The notes under the pieces are model-generated. The model was not told the DNA's origin. It made no database searches and saw only the letters and a program-made list of their open reading frames with translations. This document shows positions 12,301 through 23,370 of a stretch of 64,000 nt of DNA, piece by piece. Source of the stretch: Neospora caninum Liverpool (taxonomy: Eukaryota > Apicomplexa > Conoidasida > Eucoccidiorida > Sarcocystidae); NCBI RefSeq assembly GCF_000208865.1, contig NC_018396.1, forward strand, positions 6,777,295-6,841,294, written 5' to 3'. The stretch's first letter is position 1; the number at the start of each line of letters is the position of its first letter. The translations under genes and the position numbers were made by a program.

Positions 12301-15300
12301 AGGCGATCTTTCGTCGATGAAGAGACAAGGCTTCACTTACCGTGAACAGTGCTCGGATACGGCCGAATCGTGTGTTCGCCAGCAAAGAGCAGTCGATGGT
12401 GCACCGGATAGGAAAGGAGATCATAGTCTCTTCCTGCGGAAAACACAAATACACCACTCTTGCCTCGCTCCAGCGCAGACACCTGATCCTTCGCTGCGTG
12501 ATGCGTCGCCCTTCTCGTTCCTTTTTCGCCGCCCTCTTCGCTTCTCAGTTCTGGAGAGAGAAACCTCTGGCTAGTGTTCGCGTCTCGCCGTTTCCCTCGC
12601 GTTTTCTGTTCCGTCCAGCCTTTGGCGTTTTCGTCCCTTGCACGCCTTGACTAAACAGAGAGCCCGGGCAGTCTCCAACTCGCCCATGCGCGAGTGTGTT
12701 TGCTTTTTCGCTTCACCTGTAGTGCCAGGCGGAAGGTACGAGTAACTCCCCCGGGCGAACGGGTCTTTGCCCCAGCGCGACACGAAGGCCTTGATCGGCG
12801 CTTCGATTCGCCCTTTGTGGATTTCAATCAGAACGCGCAGCGCCTCGCACACGATCTCCTCCTTCGGCTTCTTCTCCGACAAAAAGGAAAACGTTCCTGG
12901 AACCTGCCACGCGCGACAGCAGGACACGGCGCTGACAGATGGACACTTACGTCTACATCTATCTATCTATATCTACCTATATCGATAAATATATATATAT
13001 ATATATCTATAAATATATATATATATATATATAGGTAGATAGATGGGTGCGTGTGCATGCACAGACAAGACGACATCTATGTGCATATGACTGCATGGCT
13101 GAAAATGGACTCTGACGTTTCTCTCTTGAGGCGTCCCTGAAATTGAGTAAGTCCTTTTCAAGAGAGGATCAGGAGGGAGAAGTTGAACCTCGCGCTTGGT
13201 TTGTCGAGCTGTTTCGTTTTCAAGGGCTGACCCTCGACTCCGGGAGAAACGCGTCGGCTCTGGTTCTCTTACCAGAATGAGAATAATCGGTTTCGGGTGG
13301 AGGTAGACGAGCTGCGCATATCTCCCTTTTTCCCGGGAGGCCCAGCCGCGTTGTCTGGGGACTGCCTTGACTCGCTTTTTCTTCTGCGTTCTGCGTCGCT
13401 TCCGCGCGTTGCGCCCCTCTGAGTCCGAGGACTTGTTCGGCTCTATCAGATCGCGTTTTCGCCTTCCCGATCGCCGCGTCCTGGCGTTCTCGGCGTCGCG
13501 TTCGTCCCTCGAGCCCGCGCGCCCCGCAGCGTCGCTCGAGGCGGCCTCGTTGGATGCTTCCTCTCGGCGCCTCCTGCCGCTGCGCCCGCCGCCCTTCTCG
13601 CCGCCGCGGCCGCCTTTCCCGCTCTTTGGGTTCTCACAGCGCCGCAGCGCAGTCCGATTCTGAGACGCATACCACGGGGAAGAAAAGGCAGGAAAACCGA
13701 AAGAAGAGGGAGGAGACGACAAGGTGCACGAGGGAGAAGCGGAAGAGCTCGACGCGGCGTCCGCAAGGGTGGCGGCGGAGGACGATGACGCAGACGGGAG
13801 AGGGGAAGTGACAGCCGTCGAAGAAGATGAACCAAGGACTGCGTGCGGCAGAGAGGGCGAGGCGAATGAAGCGGGCGGGGCCGAAGCAGCCGAGGCAGGG
13901 AGAGAAGAGGGACCGAGGGAGGGACGCGGGTCGGAGACCGAAGAACCACTGGAGCTCGGTAGGGCGGAGGCGTCGACGCTCGCGTCAGAGGAGACAGCGC
14001 GAGACGCAGGCTCCAGAGAGATCGGGAGGGAAGACACTCGACCCGCGCATGGAGGCGACGATCGGGGGCACGGAGACGCCAGTGAACCGTCGGTTCGCGT
14101 CTCCAAAATAATGCAGCAGTCGTCTCCGTCTTCGATCCCTCTTCCTTCGTCGTCTGTTTGGTTTCTGGCGTCATTTTCCTGTTCATCTGGGGCGGCTTCG
14201 ATCTCCTCTCTCCCGTCCTTCGAGTCTCTCCTGTCCCAAGAACCCCCTGCGTCGGGTGTTTCGCCCGGCTCACGCTCCTCTTCTGTCTCTTTCTCGGCCC
14301 TCTCGCCGCCTGCCTTCGTCCCTATGTGGTCACTGGACTTTGCCTCGTCTCGCGGCTGCGCGTCCCCGCCTCGACCGTCTTTTCCTTCCTCTTCTCCTGC
14401 GCTTGCTCCCAGTCCTCTCTCCTGCATGGCCTGCGCGGCTGTCTCTCCGGCTTCCTCCTGGCCTTCTTCTCCGTCTTCGTCTTCATTCAGCCAGAACGGG
14501 GTCTCAAAGACCAGCGCCACTTTGTTCATGTTTCCCATGCCCACGATTTTGATCGCCTCGCGCTTCCACTCCGGCAAGGGCGGATCGAAGGCCACGACGC
14601 CGCGCCGGCTTTTGCACCGATCCTTCGACAGCTCGAACCACGAGGTGGGCGAGGCGGCCGAAGCTGCGGAAACCGCGCAGGCGGCAGATGCTTGGGCACA
14701 GACTTCCGCCTTCACGTCGGCGAGTCGGTTGTCTTCTTGCGCGTCTGCCTTCGCTCCTTCACCCTCGTTCGCCGCCGAGGAGCGCCGCGCGTCCCCTGCA
14801 TTCCGGTTTCCTGGAGGCTGTTCACCCGCCGCGCCGACGTCCTCCACTTTCGCCTTCCGCCCCCGGCCTTCCTTGGAAGAAATGAGGAAAGGGAGAATGT
14901 CGGGGGGAAGTGTAAAGTCCACCGGGACGTCATGGAGTGTGTCTGCTAAGCTTTCATCTTCGCAGTCAAGTTCGCCTTCCTGGCCTTTCGGCTTGCCGCC
15001 TGCAGCGGCCCGAGCGTCCGCACGCTCGACACGGCTGAGACCCGCATGCTCCCCGCCACTCTCCGCCACGCCCACAGAAGAGACAGAAGACGAGAACGAC
15101 GAGGCAGAGAGCGAAGCTGCGGCTGCGAAATCCTTGTCTTCGGTCTCAGAAACCTCGACACTGTCTCCGGCGTCCCCGCTTTTGACGTCTCCCTGCGCAT
15201 CCCGCCGTCCGTGTGCCTCGCCTGCTCCTCGCCTCGCAGAAGACGAAGCTTCTGGGGAAGCAGGAAGAGGGCTGCTGTCGGTTTCGCCCTGGGGAGTTCC

Positions 15301-18300
15301 GGCGCCCTCTGAGTCGGACGTCGACGAGACGATTGGCGAGTGGCCCGCAGTCGCGCCTGCCTGGACGAAGCCCGACAAGGCCAGCGGACGGGCAAAGTGG
15401 AAGTCGGCGGAGAGAAGAAGCGACGCGTGGGAAGAGCCAAGAAGTCTTTCTGAGTCGTCCCCGAGGGCGACCGCGCCCTGGAGACCGTCTCCTTTCTGCA
15501 AGGAGACGGACCCTGTCGAGCCGAGGCCTGCAGCGCCTCGCAGGTCGCCGCCTCTCGTCTTTGGCTCAAAGCCGCACAAGTCGACGACGGCTTTGCAGTC
15601 CCGCGCGTTCGTTCGTCCGTCGCCGTTCTCTCGCTCGTCTTCCACCCCGTCTTCATCGCTGTCTTCAACTCGCCACGCTTCCTCCTCTGTACCGCGCCCT
15701 TCCCCTCGCGTCTCCCCCCCTGTCTCGATGTCTCTGTTCTCCGTTCGCTTCTCGCTCTCGACCTCGGCGCCGCCTCGAGGCAGGGAGAAGCCCGAAAGCG
15801 CGCGCGACGAAAGGAGACCGGACTGGGGCGGCGGGACCGCGGGGCTGCGGCCCACGAGTTGCGCCTGTGCGCTGAGTTCGTACGCGTTCACCGACGCCTT
15901 CAAAACGCCTGAGAGACCGTCCACACACGGACGCGAAGGGACGGCAGAGCACGTGAACAAGAGGTGCGAGACGCGCAGACGCGCGACAACGATTAAGGCG
16001 TGATCTTGAAAACACGAGAAGAGAGAGGGAGAAACGAAATGAGCGAAGCAGCGAGGCAAGAAGACGAGCGCGTGCTAGGACTGCCAGGAGAGAGAACAAC
16101 GGATAGAACAAAGGAGAGAACGAAGCGAACAAAGGAGAAAAGAGAGAAGACTCTTTTGGTCGCCGTCTGTTTCGCCTACCGAGCGGCAGCGTGATGATGC
16201 AAAAGTCGAAGAGCGGCGAAACGGTCCCGTTTTCAAATGCCAAGGTTACACCGGAGTCGCCGTAGGAAATGCGCGAGACCACGTGCTGGAGACGAATGTC
16301 CAGATCCCGCGTTAGCACCTCCACCGCCGCCTTGTAGCCTTCCCAAATAAGCACATGTTGACCCTGGAACGCCGTCAGGTCGTCCTGAACGGAAAACAGA
16401 AGACCGAACGCCCCCAAAGAATCTGCGCGCGCCTCCGTTAGAAGCTTTACGCCTTTAAAGAAATGCTGGAGCGAGAGGGGGGGGGGGGGGGGGAGGCACA
16501 GGCAAGGCATCGCTGGGATGCAGGCGAATCGCGGGTGAGACGTGCGACCGAAACCGCTGAGAGAGAACCACGAAGGCGCGTGCCGCTCCCCGCGCGCCGC
16601 AGGGCTGGCGTTGAGAGGAAAGAGAACGGAGATTTTGGTCGGGCCTCGGCGTCCTCCTGTCTCACGCCACATGCACTTGTCATGGCGGTCGCAAAAGCAG
16701 AAGTGAAAACGACACCAAAGAAACAGACCGACGGCCCCTGACGCCTGCGTTCGTCCCGACGCCCGCGCATGTCTCGTCTCCATTCCAGGGTCACGTCGCT
16801 TCCTGTCTCGCGCCTTCTCTTCCTACCTGGTCCCAGCAGATTAACGAGAGGTCATCTACGTCGGCTCCTGCAGAATATTCCAAGTTGTTCAAATGCCACA
16901 TCAGGAGTCTCCCCTCGACGCAGTCGCCTTCGTGTCGGAGCTCGTCGGCGTCGGCCTCGGGACTCTCGAGGCACTGTCGCTCCGCCGTCTCTTTCGCCCG
17001 TTGCGGCCCCGCGACTGGAACCCTGGTGCGTCGCTTTCTCCCGCCCTTCCGCTCGTCGCGCGGTCGACAGGCTTCCCGTTTTCTCGTGCGAATCGCGTCT
17101 CGCATCTTTGCGTTCAAAACCCCGCCGAGCGACTGGAACAGCAGCTGTCTCTGGTCCACGTTCGCGCCGCTCCGCCCTCCGGGCCACTGCCTCCAGTTTT
17201 TTTGCTCCTCGTCGCGCTGTGCAGAACAGTCAGCCTCTCGCTGGTGCCGCTGGTGTGCGGCGTACGCCCAGGCGTCAACCGCTTCGTCCACGCGCTCGCC
17301 TGTCGCTTCGTCAAAGAGCGCCTCCTCCGCTTCCGTGACGATTTCCAGATCCGCCGCGGCCTCGCCCGCGCCAGGCCGCGGCGGCTTTCCGGACTTCTTG
17401 CTCGCCTTGGCCGAACCGCCCGCGCCTGGCCAGCTCGGCGCAGCCTGGGCGAGACCGTCGGCGGCGCCGGCGCCCTTTGCGGCTCCAAACGGATGCAAGT
17501 TGTGCGCGAGGCAAATCGCATGCACTGGATTGTCGTCGATGCCGTGGATCCACGACGCTCCCAAGTCGATGCCGGGAATCACAGAGACACGCGAAGATGC
17601 AGGCGACGGCGCAGGCAGGGCCGACGAAACAAACGAGGAAGAAGAGGAAGAAGAGGAGGAAGCGAAAGAAGAGGAGGAAGCGAAAGAAGAGGAGGAAGCG
17701 AAAGAAGAGGAGGAAGCGGAAGAAGAGGAAGAAGCGGAAGAAGAGGAAGAAGAGGAAGCGCCTCGAGTCTCAGTTGGTATTTCGGTGACCTCGAGACTTT
17801 CGTCGAGAGGCGCCTCTCGATCTGATCCCCTCGACGCTGCGAGTGCCTCGCCTTCCCGGCCTGCCTTCGCCTTTCCGCGCTCCACCTGTCGCTCCTCTCT
17901 CGCTTCGTTCTCTTCGCTTCGTCTTCTTCCGCTCGCCCCTTTCTCTCCGTTCTCCTCCCCTCCTGCGGCGGAGTCGGCGTCTGCCGTCTCGCCCGGTTCT
18001 GTCTCCGTGGAAGCTGTGGGCTCGGCCGGCTTTTCACACCCCGCGGCGCTCTGGTGCGTGACTGTCGCACTGCAGCAGCGACCGCCGACGCGGTTTCGCG
18101 CCTCGTAGACGACGACGCATTTTACGCCCGCGTCTCGGAGTTCTCGCGCCGCGCTGATTCCGGCCATCCCCGCGCCGATCACGGCGACTCTCAGGTGTTT
18201 CTTCCCGCGCAAAAAACTCTGTCGCTTCTTCTCCGCAGTCCGAGAGACCCGCAGGTGCCGAAAGGAGAGCCAAGACTCCAGCCGCGAGTATCCGGGCGCC

Positions 18301-20456
18301 GGCGCGCACGCGGACCCGGAACAGACGCACGACGCAGGAAGTGCAGAAAACAGAGGCTCGGACAAACGCCCCGGACCAGGAAGCTCAGAGGCAACAGAAG
18401 AAACGGAAGACGGACACAACGAAGAGGCAGAAGAGGCAGAAAGAGAGGAAACCGACACAGATGAGGAGGAACAGGAAGAAGAGGAAGAACACGAAGAAGA
18501 CGAGGAAGAAGACGAGGAAGAAGACGAGGAAGAAGACGAGGAAGAAGACGAGGAAGAAGGTTTTGACGAGAGCGCGGGATTCGCTCCCGAGGCTCGGCGC
18601 GTCGAGCGGAGGGTTCGACTAGAACCGCCTTGGCGCGTCCCGTCGTTGTCGACGCGTGCAGAGCGAGAAGTGAAGGAAGCGCCTTCTGAGGGGCCGGGCG
18701 TCGAAGGCCTCGAGGTTCTCTCCGTTTCGCCGCCTTCGCGTCGGCCCGTCACGGGGGGAGAGTCCGTTTCCGCTTCTCGCTCGGCCTCTTGGGGGTCCGA
18801 ACCGAGGCGGAGGCGTTGCCGAGCAGCAGACGCTGGCGCCGGCGCAAAACCCCCGCTGGCAGCGTCGCCCGCGGCTTCGGATTCCCCATGACGCTTTGCA
18901 GGTGCGTCCGGCCTGCGAGATGCTTCAGCGTCGGATCGCTCCTCGCCGTCAGAGACAACAATCACTTCGCTCGAGGGGGAAGCGCGAGACGGCAGGCCGT
19001 TCCGTTGTTCCGCTCGCAGGGTGGGAGAAACCGCATGCGCGCGCTCTGCCGCGGAACTGTCCTCGAGAGAGAGCCCCCAGCGCGGGGCGACGGGCGGAAA
19101 AGCAGCGAAGCCTGGTGAGTCTGAAGGCGGGGCTGCTGAACCGACGGCGGGCGCGGGCGCGGAAGAAGGGAGACTCGAAACGGAGAGGCGGGACCCGCCC
19201 ACCGGCCGAGAAGTCGCGATAGCGGAGAAGGCAGAAGCGACGGAAGGCGAGACGGGAGCGGTTGCAGAAGACACGGACGATTCACTCGCCGGACGAGGAG
19301 GCGCCCGCGGAGCCGCGCGCCCTCGTCCGCGAGCTTCCTGGCTACCATGTTCCTTCTCCTCGTCGGAGGAAGAGAGAGACGAGAGGCTCTGGAGAGAAGC
19401 CGAGCGTCGCCGTCCTGCGTCCCACGGTGGCCCTGCATGCACCACGACGTCGACGGAAGCGGAGTCGTCTTCAGAGAAAGAAAAGGAAGAGACGCCCGGA
19501 GCGCGAGGATCCACAGAAGCTGATGTCGCGAAAGCGGACTGGAACGTGGTGTACGAGGCGCTGTACGGCGAGAGGTCCGCGCAACACGGCGAGCTCAGTG
19601 CAGATAGAGAGGCCGACGGATCGGCATAACGCGACTGCGGAAAGACGCTGCGGATCTCAGGCGCAGACACTGCCCCTGGCGCTCCGCGCGCGTGGAACGC
19701 AGAAGACGACAGCGATGAAGAAGAGAGGAAAGAGTCACCACGGGCGAGGCGGGAAGCCGGGTGCCGCGAACGGCTTTGGGGCGCTCTCCCGCGACAGTCG
19801 CTTCGCCGCCCGTGGACGAAGCCCGAGAGCGCCGGGGAACTCGCAGATGCATGTCCGCGCGAAATGTGGGAGGACAGCCCCTCAGGAAGGGGAAGCAGTC
19901 CGCTGTCCGACGGCGCACTGCGGCGAGATGGCGGCCTCGTGGGCAACGGAAGAAGAGGCGCATTCGCATGCGCTCGCCCGTCTCTCCCGCTTTCCTCTCG
20001 CCTTGCGGCGTTTCTCCCTTCTTGGACGCCCCATCGCGACGAGCGATACGCAGCACTGCGGCCCGCGTCGTTCTCCGCATGCGCCGAGAACTCTCTCCCG
20101 TGAGGAGACGCATGCCACGAAGAAGCGAGAGACGGAGCGTGTGAAGCAGAAGACGGAGACAACGGGGTGCACTGAACAGGGTAGTACGAGACGGGACGTG
20201 AATCAGATTGAGGTGCGCAGGAAGGCACTGCGAAGGAAGGCGTCAGGCCGACACACTGAACGAGCGTTCCTGGCTGTGAGAAGACGAGAGGGCGAGGCGC
20301 GCCGCCACCCAGCGGGGGTGCGAGAGACGAGTAGGAAGGATGCGGGACGAGAGCGGGAAGAAAGGACGGGGCGGCAGCGGGCGACGACTGAGGGTGTGCA
20401 GGCGCAGCTGAAGGATAAAGGGTGTAGGGATCCTGTCCGTGGCGATAGGGCTCCAT
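9358..20456 (-). CDS. LSD1/KDM1-type FAD amine oxidase with C-terminal ePHD finger
   Basis: Probable nuclear FAD-dependent histone-lysine demethylase. Nine exons: 20456-16827, 16465-16180, 15908-13273, 12903-12717, 12433-12342, 12016-11934, 11400-11293, 10874-10360, 10201-9358; about 2,790 residues. The FAD Rossmann motif VIGAGMAGISAAREL is near residue 754, GASWIHGIDDNP near 965, WHLNNLEYSAGA near 1185. VLK, matching the active-site Lys of LSD1, opens exon 3; FDPPLPEWK is near 1740, RWGKDPFARGSYSY near 2230, LFAGEHTIRPYPSTVHG near 2265. Exons 8-9 encode an extended PHD finger (CAFCG, VHEDC, CACC, LHLPCA, CPAH). No SWIRM or tower coiled coil is seen. The start at 20456 is the ATG in context GGCAAATGG; the frame stays open upstream to another ATG at 21152 with poorer context. 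The exon 7-8 junction is the least certain. Confidence 0.92.
10930..11105. repeat. Purine-rich (GA)n tract in intron 7 of LSD1-like gene
   Basis: A long plus-strand GA-rich stretch, pyrimidine-rich on the coding strand, lying just upstream (in gene orientation) of the acceptor for the ePHD exon. It probably supplies the polypyrimidine tract. Confidence 0.7.
12045..12185. repeat. Purine-rich (GAAGA)n tract in intron 5 of LSD1-like gene
   Basis: An almost uninterrupted GA-rich plus strand of about 140 bases, pyrimidine-rich on the coding strand, ending close to the exon 6 acceptor at 12016. Confidence 0.75.
12955..13044. repeat. (TA)n-rich microsatellite in intron 3 of LSD1-like gene
   Basis: TCTA/CTAT units grade into two pure TA blocks and then GGTAGATAGA, about 50 bases from the exon 4 acceptor at 12903. 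Because it is intronic it does not affect the protein. Confidence 0.9.
16477..16493. repeat. Poly(G) run, poly(C) on coding strand, at exon 2 acceptor
   Basis: A G17 homopolymer that, on the minus strand, is a poly(C) run twelve bases before the exon 2 start at 16465 of the LSD1-like gene. It likely serves as the polypyrimidine tract of intron 1. Confidence 0.85.
17635..17762. repeat. 18-bp minisatellite encoding Ser/Ala/Phe repeats
   Basis: Three perfect 18-base copies (GAGGAGGAAGCGAAAGAA on the plus strand) flanked by degenerate GAAGAG units, inside exon 1 of the LSD1-like gene. It encodes a Ser-rich linker with repeated SSSFAS between the FAD Rossmann motif and the GASWIHG motif of the oxidase. 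Confidence 0.9.
18471..18560. repeat. 12-bp repeat encoding polyserine
   Basis: About five copies of GAAGAAGACGAG (plus strand) in exon 1 of the LSD1-like gene, encoding a run of more than 20 serines roughly 100 residues before the FAD-binding motif. Confidence 0.9.
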
Positions 20457-23370
20457 TTGCCGTACAAGGGGATAGCGACACGGCGAACGCACTGAGAGTC
20501 CGACTCCGAAGGCGAGGCGAGCCGCGCGCGGGCTAGCGAGAGACAGCCCGGTCGGCGGCAGGGAGGCAGGCGTGGACAGCGGAGGCCTTTGCCGGAGACA
20601 GGCGAAGCTCTCTCGGAGACAAAAGAAGGGGGAGACTGGAGCCTGGAAGACGGCACAGTGGGGACGACGCTGAGTACCGACGGTCGCTGCGACCTGCGGA
20701 GAAAGGCTGCGAGGCAGAGAACGGCAGGGAGAGTCTCTCTGGAGGGAGGACGCCTGAGACTGCTCCTCGTGACGGCAGGGAGAGGCGGTGGTGGTGTCTC
20801 GCCTGCGGATCCTCTGGCGCCTGCAAAGGAGAGGGAACTGGGAAGGGAGAAGATTCTTTTCGCCCGCCGGCGAGGCGAGAGAGACGCAGAGACCGAGGGG
20901 CGGAGGTGAGGAGAGAGGCGCTCCAGCGAGGAACGAAAACGGGACGGATTGGCAAGACGAAGGCGCGAGAACGCTCAGGACAAGGACAGGCGGAGCGGTT
21001 GCTGTCGCGAGAAAGCGACGATCCAGGAGAGGGGAGAGAGGTATAGGAGCCGAGGGAAAGGCGGAACGCAGCAGAGAGGAACCGGAGAGGAAGAAAAAAG
21101 CGAGGGGAACGACGACACAGCTGGGAGAGACACAGAACAAACGACGTCGCATTACACTGGGGCAAACGTCTGTCCCTGACGAAGAAGCGTCGCTCGGAGG
21201 CGTTGAAGGGAGATTTCCGCCTTCCTCATTTCTCCGGAGGAAACTTCCCGCCTTCAACGAGACGGCTCTTCTTTAAAAGTGCACGTCGCCCGAGTCGGAG
21301 GAACAAGGGCGCACGCCAAGTGGCCATAACGCTCCACACCGGTGTGCACCTAAACTACATTTACAAGGCGACGAGGACCGAGTGCACGTGCACTACATTT
21401 TCTCCCGTCGCTCCTGGAGTGTACATACACCTCGTTCTCGACGCGGCGAGCGCTCAGTGGCTGCTTAGGTCACAGCGTGGCCGTCGCCTTTTTTCGCGTT
21501 GAGTCACCGTTCGTCCTTTCGCATATCCAGGCACGTCGACATGTCGTCACGCACACACAGATTCACAGGTGTTGGTGTGCACGGGCGCCGACGGGACAGA
21601 GACACTTATACACAAGAAAGTACACAAGCATCGATCTAGGTTTCTGCGCCTCAGCACGTGCTGTACAGAGCCGTCCGCGCTGGGCCGTCTCACGCAGAAA
21701 GAACCTGTATGGAAGCGCGGACGAGCGTCAGCCTCGCACACGCCCGTGTTTCGCGCGGAGGCGCTGCGAAACGGGAAGAGCCAGAAACACGAGGCGGCTG
21801 GAAGCGAGGCCGTCGTCCTCGGAGGAGGGCTGGACGCAGCTCCGCTGTCCGCTGGCGCGCAGTTTTTCCTTTGCGAGGTCGAAAGACGAGGTGATCAGCG
21901 ACCAGGCCGAAGGATACCGAGAGAGGGTGACGCGAGAGGGGCGGGCGCGGAACGGCATCCCCCCCCTCTGAAACGCGTGTAGGCTTCACGACGCGAGGGG
22001 AAGGCCTCGGGATTCTGCGGGGTGGAAGGCCGAAACTCTGGACTCAGTCGCGATTGTCCGGCGTTTCTCCGTTTCGCGCTCGGCCCTTCGTTCCCGGTAG
22101 TTTCCTTGGACGAGGCTCCGGCTCAGAAGCCACGGCGAAGAGCGCTCTTTTCGAGAACGCTCTTTCCTCGCGTTTCGAGTTCTCCAGCGGGGCCGTCCGA
22201 CTTGCCGCGTTCGTGGCGTCTTGTGCACATTTTCGGGGTTTACCAGCGCAGAGCTGCACACGCGAGGCGACCTGCAGACTCAGCGTGTGTCTTCCCTTCT
22301 CCCTTTTTGCCTTCTCCGATTCTGTGCGTGAGTCTGTCTCTTTGCATTTTGCCTCCGAGAACGGCGCGCGAGGCGGGGAAGAACCGGTGAGACGGAGCGC
22401 AGCAGCGGGCGGATCGCCAGAAGGAATCAACTCGGGGTCTACTGTCTCTGCGCCTAGCCGTTTCGATTTCTCTTTCCTTTTGTCTCCTTTTTGGGCAAGG
22501 CACACGCACAGTCGGTACATGGGGGGCGGGGGAGGCGTCCCGATTTTTCGGAGAGACAGCGGGGAAAGGAAGGCTCACCGCGGGAGTGCAGAGACAGCGA
22601 GTTGCAAAAAAACCCTCCCGCGAATACAGACATGCGTTTCTCTCGATGTGTCTGTGCACGTGCCACTCTGTGGCCGCCGTCACACACACGCAAAAAACTT
22701 CCGGCGAGCTGTCGCCCTCTCTTGAGCGAAGAAACGCGAAACGCGTGGTCGTGGTGTGCTGTGTCGCGGTGCGCAGGTGTATATACAGAGCGCATGTAGA
22801 AAATGCACATCGAGACACGACCGGCGAAGGCGAAAATCGGCAAAATCGACGTGGCCAGAGACACCCTGAGTCGTGCCGGGTGATTTCCACATACTCGCCT
22901 TCTGTGGAAACCGTCGCTTTTCCTTTTTCTCTCTTTCTCCTCGCTTTCCTCTCGCCACCTCCCTTGTCTTGCCCCCCCCCCCGCGTCCACGGCAGCCCAC
23001 CAGGGGTAGCCGCGAGACACTGCCCACCTTTTCTTCCTGATCCCGTGGTGTGCCTCCTCTCTTTTCTCTTCCTTGATCTCTTTCTGGTTCTCTCTCTGGT
23101 TCTCTTTCTGGTTCTCCTTCTTCCCTTTTCCTCCTTTTCCTCCTCGCGTCCTCTCTCTCTTCTTCGTCCGTTTCCGCTTTGCTGTTCTCTCCGCCTCTGC
23201 GCCGCTCATCCGGCTCAGACCGCCGTCGGCCCGTCCACTTTTCTTTCCTCTGTCCTTCCTTCTCCGCTTTTCCAGCTTCGCCTTGTTTTCTCGATCTTCT
23301 GCCTCGCGCGTTCCCTCTCTGCTCTCTTCCTCCCTCAACGCCTGCATCTTTCTTTCCTCCCTCGACAACG
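20457..23370. other. Divergent intergenic/promoter region, LSD1-like (-) and Timeless (+)
   Basis: The two genes start head to head, so this 2.9-kb stretch must carry both promoters and 5' UTRs. The minus-strand frame of the LSD1-like gene remains open to an ATG at 21152; the translated extension is Ser/Pro/Leu-rich without a domain, so I treat it as probable leader. The 450 bases before the Timeless ATG are strongly CT-rich. No independent gene is supported. Confidence 0.65.

Noticed and set aside
13724..16003. 759-codon plus-strand open frame opposite LSD1 exon 3
   Set aside because: It is an antisense shadow of a GC-rich, Ser/Glu-rich coding exon. It has no domain, and the minus strand carries conserved oxidase motifs.
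20457..21257. N-terminal extension of the LSD1-like protein to 21257
   Set aside because: The codon at 21257 is TTG, not ATG. The next ATG (21152) has a weak context and the extension is low-complexity Ser/Pro/Leu; the ATG at 20456 has a much better coccidian start context.
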